A stretch of 11,189 bases of DNA from Chloroflexota bacterium (GTDB lineage Bacteria > Chloroflexota > Anaerolineae > B4-G1). The position numbers were made by a program, and so were the translations under genes. The notes under the pieces were generated by a model. That model saw nothing but the letters and a program-made list of their open reading frames with translations. It was not told where the DNA came from and did not search any database. Every line of letters begins with the position of its first letter. Position 1 is the stretch's first letter. The DNA lies in the NCBI GenBank assembly GCA_011046405.1, contig DSAR01000551.1, positions 1-11,189 of the forward strand, written 5' to 3'. Below are positions 7,593 to 11,189 of the stretch, in pieces.

Positions 7593-7598
7593 AAGGAG
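7593..7598 (+). promoter_or_regulatory. Ribosome binding site of the MFS transporter
   Basis: AAGGAG is seven bases before the ATG at 7606. It lies inside any reading from the upstream in-frame ATG at 7582, so 7606 is the better start. Confidence 0.8.
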
Positions 7599-7605
7599 AA
7601 CGACG

Positions 7606-8925
7606 ATGAAATTGGACTACAAGAAGACCTTTCTGATCGGATTCGGCTTTTTCGGCATCAGCGTGATGTGGACCCTCTACAACGCTTACGTGCCCATCTA
7701 TCTCCAGGCCGGCCGCCCGACCTTCTCTGCGCCGGGAGAGGTGGGCTTTGGCCTGGGGCCCAGGATGACCGGCATCATTATGACGTTAGATAACGTGGCC
7801 GCCTTCTTTTTGCTTCCCCTGATCGGTGTCTGGTCTGACCGGGTGTGGACCCGCTTCGGACGGCGCAAGCCCTTCATCCTGGCGCTGGCGCCCATCGCCA
7901 TCGCGGCCTTTATTCTCATCCCCGTCGTCGTGCAGATGATCCCGTCCGAATGGAGCGGCGAGACGAGCCGCCTGACGCCCCAGTTAGCGCTGTTTATCAC
8001 GGTCATCGGCCTGTTTCTCCTGGCGATGGCCTGTTTCCGCACGCCCATCATCGCCCTGATGCCCGACCTGACGCCCAGTCCGCTGCGCTCGCAGGCGAAC
8101 GGCGTCATCAATGTGATGGGCGGGATCGGCGCGTTGGTCGCCACCCTGGGCAGCAGTTTGCTCTACCGATTGGGGCGAGGCATACCCTTCATCTTCGGTG
8201 GCGTGTTGATGGCGCTGGCTGTGTTGATGCTCTTTCTCTTCGTCCGGGAGACCCGTGATTTCGAGGCGGCGGGCGAACAAAAAGAGAAGGAAGGATTGGG
8301 CGGTCTGCGGGGTCTCGCACGCGTCTCGCCCGAGGCCCGGCGCAGCCTGGCCTTCTTGATGGGCGCGATCTTCTGTTGGTTCGTCGGTTACAACGCGGTC
8401 GAGACTTTCCTCTCCTCCTATGGGGTCAGCGAACTGGGGATGTCCACCGGTCAAGCGCCGCTCCTGATGGGGGTGGCTTCGCTGGCGTTCCTGGCCTTCG
8501 CCGTGCCGGCGGGCTACGTCGCCAACCGCTTTGGGCGACGGCGGACGATCATCGCTGGCCTGATCATCTTTGGCGGGCTGCTGGCGATCAACTTCTTCCT
8601 GCGTAACGCGACCTTGATCTGGCCGATCATGGCCATTGGCGGGATCGGTTGGGCGTTGATCAATATCAATTCCCTCCCCATGGTCGTCGACACTGCCGTC
8701 TCTGACGCCGACCTGGGCACCTACACCGGCTTGTACTACGTCGCTTCTCAACTGGCGGCCATAGCTGGTCCCACGATCAATGGTCACATCGTCGAGTGGG
8801 GCGGCGACGATTACAATTTGATCTTCCTGGTGACGCCGGCCTTCTTCGCCGTGGCGATTTTCTTGATGTTGAGGGTCACGCGGGGAGAGGCCAAGATGAA
8901 TGAGCGAATGTCAAATGACAAATGA
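7606..8925 (+). CDS. MFS transporter, SLC45/GPH-like
   Basis: A 439-residue integral membrane protein with about twelve hydrophobic segments in two halves. The first half carries the loop WSDRVWTRFGRRKPF (76-90), which strongly resembles the D-R-x(n)-R-F/W-G-R-R-x-P-F signature of the SLC45/glycoside-pentoside-hexuronide-like MFS group. The second half has the equivalent NRFGRRR (307-313). Characterised relatives carry sugars or other small organic solutes with protons; the substrate here is unknown. The gene overlaps the nitrilase start by 26 bp, so translational coupling is likely and the cargo may be a nitrilase substrate or product. It could share a transcript with the PHP gene upstream. 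Confidence 0.88.
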   Translation: MKLDYKKTFLIGFGFFGISVMWTLYNAYVPIYLQAGRPTFSAPGEVGFGLGPRMTGIIMTLDNVAAFFLLPLIGVWSDRVWTRFGRRKPFILALAPIAIAAFILIPVVVQMIPSEWSGETSRLTPQLALFITVIGLFLLAMACFRTPIIALMPDLTPSPLRSQANGVINVMGGIGALVATLGSSLLYRLGRGIPFIFGGVLMALAVLMLFLFVRETRDFEAAGEQKEKEGLGGLRGLARVSPEARRSLAFLMGAIFCWFVGYNAVETFLSSYGVSELGMSTGQAPLLMGVASLAFLAFAVPAGYVANRFGRRRTIIAGLIIFGGLLAINFFLRNATLIWPIMAIGGIGWALININSLPMVVDTAVSDADLGTYTGLYYVASQLAAIAGPTINGHIVEWGGDDYNLIFLVTPAFFAVAIFLMLRVTRGEAKMNERMSNDK

Positions 8926-9898
8926 TGAGCAAATAACAGTCGACGTCGCCGTCGTGCAGGCTGCGCCGGTGCTCTTCGACCGCGAGGCCACCGTCGAGAA
9001 AACCCGGCGCCTGACCGCCGAGGTCGCGGCCCGGGGCGCTCAACTGATTCTTTTCCCAGAGGCCTTCATTCCCGCCTATCCCCGGGGGTTGAGTTTCGGC
9101 ATGCTCGTCGGCAGTCGTAGCCCCGAGGGGCGGCTCACGTGGGAGCGCTACTGGGCCAACGCCGTCGACGTGCCCGGCCCGAGTACCGACGCGCTGGGCG
9201 AGGCGGCCCGCACGGCCCAGGCGTATCTGGCGGTGGGCGTCATCGAACGGGACAACCGCTTCAGCCGGGGGACGCTGTATTGTACGCTGCTCTACTTCGG
9301 CCCCGACGGTCGCCTTCTGGGCAAACACCGCAAACTCAAGCCCACCGGGGCGGAGCGCCTCATCTGGGGCGAGGGGGACGGCAGCACGCTGACCGTGATC
9401 GACGCGCCGTTTGGCCGGGTCGGCGGGCTGATCTGCTGGGAAAATTACATGCCCCTGGCGCGGATGGCGATGTACGGCAAGGGCGTGGAGATCTACCTGG
9501 CCCCCACCGCCGATTCCCGCGACACCTGGCAGGCTACCATGCGCCACGTCGCCTGCGAGGGGCGCTGTTTCGTCCTGGGCTGCAATCAGTTTGTGACCCG
9601 GGCGATGTACCCGCCGGATCTGGCCGGGATCGAGGATTTGGAGACGCAACCGGAGGTGATGTGCCGGGGCGGGAGCGTCGTCGTCTCGCCGTTGGGAGAG
9701 GTGCTGGCCGGGCCGCTATACGATCAAGAGGGCGTCTTATACGCCACGCTCGATATGGGCGACGTTGTCCGGGGCAAGCTCGATTTCGACGTGCTAGGCC
9801 ACTACGCCCGGCCGGACGTTCTACGCCTGCTCGTCGACGAACGTCCCAAGCCACCGCTCTCTTTTTTGACGCCATCCGGGTATTCTCTCGACGGGTAA
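8900..9898 (+). CDS. Nitrilase (carbon-nitrogen hydrolase superfamily, nitrilase branch)
   Basis: A 332-residue cytoplasmic enzyme with the Glu-Lys-Cys catalytic set. E54 lies in LILFPEAFIPAYPRG, K145 in GKHRKLKPTGAERLIWG and C179 in GGLICWENYMPL; E152 is in the expected position of the second structural glutamate. The HRKLKPT and CWENYMPL forms point to true nitrilases, which convert a nitrile to a carboxylic acid and ammonia, rather than to amidases or carbamoylases. Substrate range (aliphatic, aryl or cyanide) cannot be told. The start at 8900 has GGAGAGG nine bases upstream and lies inside the MFS gene; M6 (8915) is an alternative. The gene ends about 60 bp before the converging tRNA-Lys, and no plus-strand terminator is visible. 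Confidence 0.93.
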   Translation: MSECQMTNDEQITVDVAVVQAAPVLFDREATVEKTRRLTAEVAARGAQLILFPEAFIPAYPRGLSFGMLVGSRSPEGRLTWERYWANAVDVPGPSTDALGEAARTAQAYLAVGVIERDNRFSRGTLYCTLLYFGPDGRLLGKHRKLKPTGAERLIWGEGDGSTLTVIDAPFGRVGGLICWENYMPLARMAMYGKGVEIYLAPTADSRDTWQATMRHVACEGRCFVLGCNQFVTRAMYPPDLAGIEDLETQPEVMCRGGSVVVSPLGEVLAGPLYDQEGVLYATLDMGDVVRGKLDFDVLGHYARPDVLRLLVDERPKPPLSFLTPSGYSLDG

Positions 9899-9918
9899 GC
9901 GGCATCCTGGAATACAAG

Positions 9919-9951
9919 AAAAAAGCGCCTGAGAAAATCATTCTCAAGCGC
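9919..9951 (-). terminator. Intrinsic terminator of tRNA-Lys
   Basis: On the minus strand, just past the tRNA, a 10-bp stem (9942-9951 with 9925-9934; one G-U) with a 7-nt loop is followed by six consecutive T (9924-9919). This is a textbook rho-independent terminator. On the plus strand the T-run is missing. Confidence 0.88.
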
Positions 9952-9958
9952 CTCGCGA

Positions 9959-10032
9959 TGGGCCGTGCAGGAATCGAACCTGCGACCCTGGGCTTAAAAG
10001 GCCCCTGCTCTACCAAGCTGAGCTAACGGCCC
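9959..10032 (-). tRNA. tRNA-Lys (anticodon UUU)
   Basis: The minus strand folds as a standard 74-nt tRNA. The acceptor GGGCCGT pairs with ACGGCCC, the D arm contains AGCTCAGCTTGGTAGAGC, the anticodon loop is CTTTTAA (anticodon TTT), the T arm is GCAGGTTCGATTCCTGC, and the discriminator is A. CCA is not encoded. It has its own promoter and terminator and is transcribed alone, converging on the nitrilase gene. Confidence 0.96.
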
Positions 10033-10041
10033 GCGGACGAA

Positions 10042-10070
10042 AGTATAACACGGGCGCTAAGGGTTGTCAA
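10042..10070 (-). promoter_or_regulatory. Near-consensus promoter of tRNA-Lys
   Basis: On the minus strand TTGACA (-35; 10065-10070) and TATACT (-10; 10042-10047) are separated by exactly 17 bp, one mismatch from the sigma70 consensus overall. The -10 ends 9 bp before the tRNA 5' end. Confidence 0.85.
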
Positions 10071-10093
10071 ACCGGGCAGCCGCTATTGCGCCG

Positions 10094-10234
10094 CTGTATT
10101 GCTATCTTTTCAATAACTTGGGGTGAATCTGTTTGTAGTGTGCGCACTAGATAACGGCTTCAGTGCGCTTTTAGGGGCGCTGAAGCGCCTACTACGAACA
10201 AGTCCCCGGTTTATCGAGAAGATACCTGTATTGC
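10094..10234. repeat. 9-bp direct repeats bracketing the right MITE-like element
   Basis: CTGTATTGC occurs at 10094-10102 and again at 10226-10234, one at each end of the element and overlapping its outermost bases by 1-3 bp. This is the layout expected of a target-site duplication, though the exact element boundary is uncertain. Confidence 0.6.
10101..10228 (-). mobile_element. MITE-like element, right copy
   Basis: A non-coding element about 128 bp long between the tRNA-Lys promoter and topA. Its ends are imperfect inverted repeats: 10101-10123 against 10204-10226 agree at 17 of 23 positions. Both ends recur in the left copy (99-223) in the opposite orientation: 10204-10228 agree at 24 of 25 positions and 10102-10121 at 17 of 20. 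The interior differs: 10130-10145 pair with 10185-10200 (13 of 16), and a further stem (about 10157-10168 with 10177-10186) includes CGCTGAAGCGCCTACTACGA, like a widespread intergenic palindrome. No transposase is encoded. Confidence 0.65.
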
Positions 10235-10255
10235 GCTGTGTCAAACGGCGCGCGC

Positions 10256-11189
10256 TCAACTCTCGACCGTCGTGTTTTCCTCTTTGGGCTGGGGGTCCTG
10301 AGTGTAGCGGCACTCTGGATAGTTGTCGCATCCCCAGAAGACTCCCCGCTTGCCTTTTCGCTCGACCAGGTCGCCGCCACAGGCAGGACATTTTCCCATC
10401 ACCATGGGCGCGCGCCACTTGCACCTGGGGAAGTTGGCGCAGGCGCGGAACCGGCCGAACTTCCCCTCGCGCAGCACCACTTGCCCCCCGCACGCCGGAC
10501 ACGTCTCGCCGGTAGCGACCGGCTTCTCCTTGCGTCCCGATGTTTCTCCCACCCGGATCGCGTGAAATTGTTGGATCGCCGCCTCGGCCTGTCTCAGCGC
10601 CTGTTCGAAAGGCCCGTAAAACGTTTGCAGAATCTCGCGCCATTCCTGCTCGCCCCGGGCCACGCGGTCCAGATCATCCTCCATCTGGGCGGTGAACTGG
10701 ATGGCGAAATGATCGGGGAACTGGGCGACGAGTAGATCGCACACGATCAGGCCCAGGTGCGTGACTTCCAGGGACTTCCGTCGCCGGCGGGCCACGTATC
10801 CCCGTTTGAGGATCGTGCGGATGATGCCGGCGTAGGTGCTGGGACGGCCGATGTCCAGTTTCTCCAACTGCTTGATCAGGCTGGCCTCGGTAAAATGGGG
10901 CGGCGGCTTGGTGAAGCGCTGCTCCGGGAAAAGCCCGTGCAGTTCCAGGGGCTCACCGTCGGTCAGCGGCGGGAGTTCCTGGTCGGTGGCGCCCTCGTCC
11001 GCCGAGGCCTTCGGGTCGCCGACCTCGTATGCCTTGAGGAAACCGGCGAAGATCAACTCCCGCCCCGTGGCGCGGAAGACGTAGGGCAGATCTCGACCGT
11101 CGCGGGCGCAGCCGATGTCGACCGTGGTCACGTTGTAGACGGCAGGCTTCATCTGCGAGGCGATGAAACGGCGCCAGATCAGTTCGTAG
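10256..11189 (-). CDS. topA: DNA topoisomerase I (type IA), C-terminal part
   Basis: The stop codon is at 10256 and the reading frame is open to the window edge at 11189, so the N-terminal half is missing. That half includes the Toprim domain and the catalytic tyrosine. About 310 residues are visible. They begin with ELIWRRFIASQMKPAVYNV, typical of the segment after the active site, and include the conserved EASLIKQLEKLDIGRPSTYA. Two C4 zinc ribbons close the protein, CPACGG-x(n)-CANFPRC and CPACGG-x(n)-CDNYPEC. Counting from the Met at 11152, the zinc ligands are C218, C221, C238, C244 and C255, C258, C275, C281. The enzyme relaxes negatively supercoiled DNA. No intrinsic terminator is evident after the stop; the MITE-like element lies 28 bp downstream. 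Confidence 0.95.
   Translation of the reverse strand, partial: YELIWRRFIASQMKPAVYNVTTVDIGCARDGRDLPYVFRATGRELIFAGFLKAYEVGDPKASADEGATDQELPPLTDGEPLELHGLFPEQRFTKPPPHFTEASLIKQLEKLDIGRPSTYAGIIRTILKRGYVARRRRKSLEVTHLGLIVCDLLVAQFPDHFAIQFTAQMEDDLDRVARGEQEWREILQTFYGPFEQALRQAEAAIQQFHAIRVGETSGRKEKPVATGETCPACGGQVVLREGKFGRFRACANFPRCKWRAPMVMGKCPACGGDLVERKGKRGVFWGCDNYPECRYTQDPQPKEENTTVES

Noticed and set aside
7984..8787. 267-residue minus-strand frame opposite the MFS gene
   Set aside because: Rich in Gln, Asp, His and Arg with no domain; typical antisense shadow of GC-rich membrane-protein coding.
8876..9649. 257-residue minus-strand frame opposite the nitrilase
   Set aside because: Shadow of the nitrilase gene, whose catalytic residues are intact.
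9919..9951. Terminator for the nitrilase on the plus strand
   Set aside because: The hairpin has its T-run only on the minus strand; on the plus strand the stem is followed by GC-rich sequence.
9139..10026. 295-residue plus-strand frame overlapping nitrilase and tRNA-Lys
   Set aside because: Runs out of frame through the nitrilase and antisense through a tRNA; Arg/Gly-rich shadow.
9959..10032. tRNA-Lys as an integration site for the accessory block
   Set aside because: The tRNA 3' end faces the block, but I found no duplicate of it elsewhere in the window beyond the usual T-loop similarity with tRNA-Cys, and there is no integrase.

Overview
The window looks like bacterial chromosome, most likely Chloroflexota (Anaerolineae or a neighbouring class). 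This rests on the exported multidomain protein with an internal LPLVMRN motif, which I know from many Chloroflexota secreted proteins, on the GC-rich coding sequence, and on small palindromic intergenic repeats of a type I associate with these genomes. The assignment is an inference; no rRNA or other phylogenetic marker was compared.

Layout, left to right. Positions 1-369 hold no convincing gene. They contain a strong palindromic hairpin (20-72) and a MITE-like element (99-223). From 2116 down to 370 runs a minus-strand housekeeping group: a promoter at 2129-2157, tRNA-Cys(GCA), tRNA-Leu(UAA), rplI (ribosomal protein L9 with an extra acidic tail) and a RodZ-like membrane protein with an N-terminal HTH. 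A gene-free, AT-richer stretch with degenerate repeats (about 2120-2750) follows.

The plus strand then carries an accessory group: a 1588-residue exported protein (PHP metallohydrolase, Ig-like domains, beta-helix, DUF11-type repeat, YVTN-type propeller; 2766-7532), an SLC45/GPH-like MFS transporter (7606-8925) and a nitrilase (8900-9898). The last two overlap by 26 bp and are probably translated together. A reasonable but unproven reading is that the transporter moves a nitrile, an amide or a related conjugate that the nitrilase processes. The exported PHP protein might act on a related substrate outside the cell, or might simply be a neighbour.

At the right, the minus strand resumes with tRNA-Lys(UUU), which has a near-consensus promoter and a clear intrinsic terminator, then a second MITE-like element (10101-10228), then the C-terminal part of topA, which runs off the window edge.

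The most interesting items are: (1) two diverged copies, in opposite orientation about 10 kb apart, of a roughly 125-bp element with conserved ends and unrelated hairpin interiors, the right copy bracketed by a 9-bp direct repeat; (2) the unusual domain order of the giant exported PHP protein; (3) the transporter-nitrilase coupling; (4) the repeat-encoded acidic tail on L9. I found no CRISPR array, integrase, transposase or obvious defence system.
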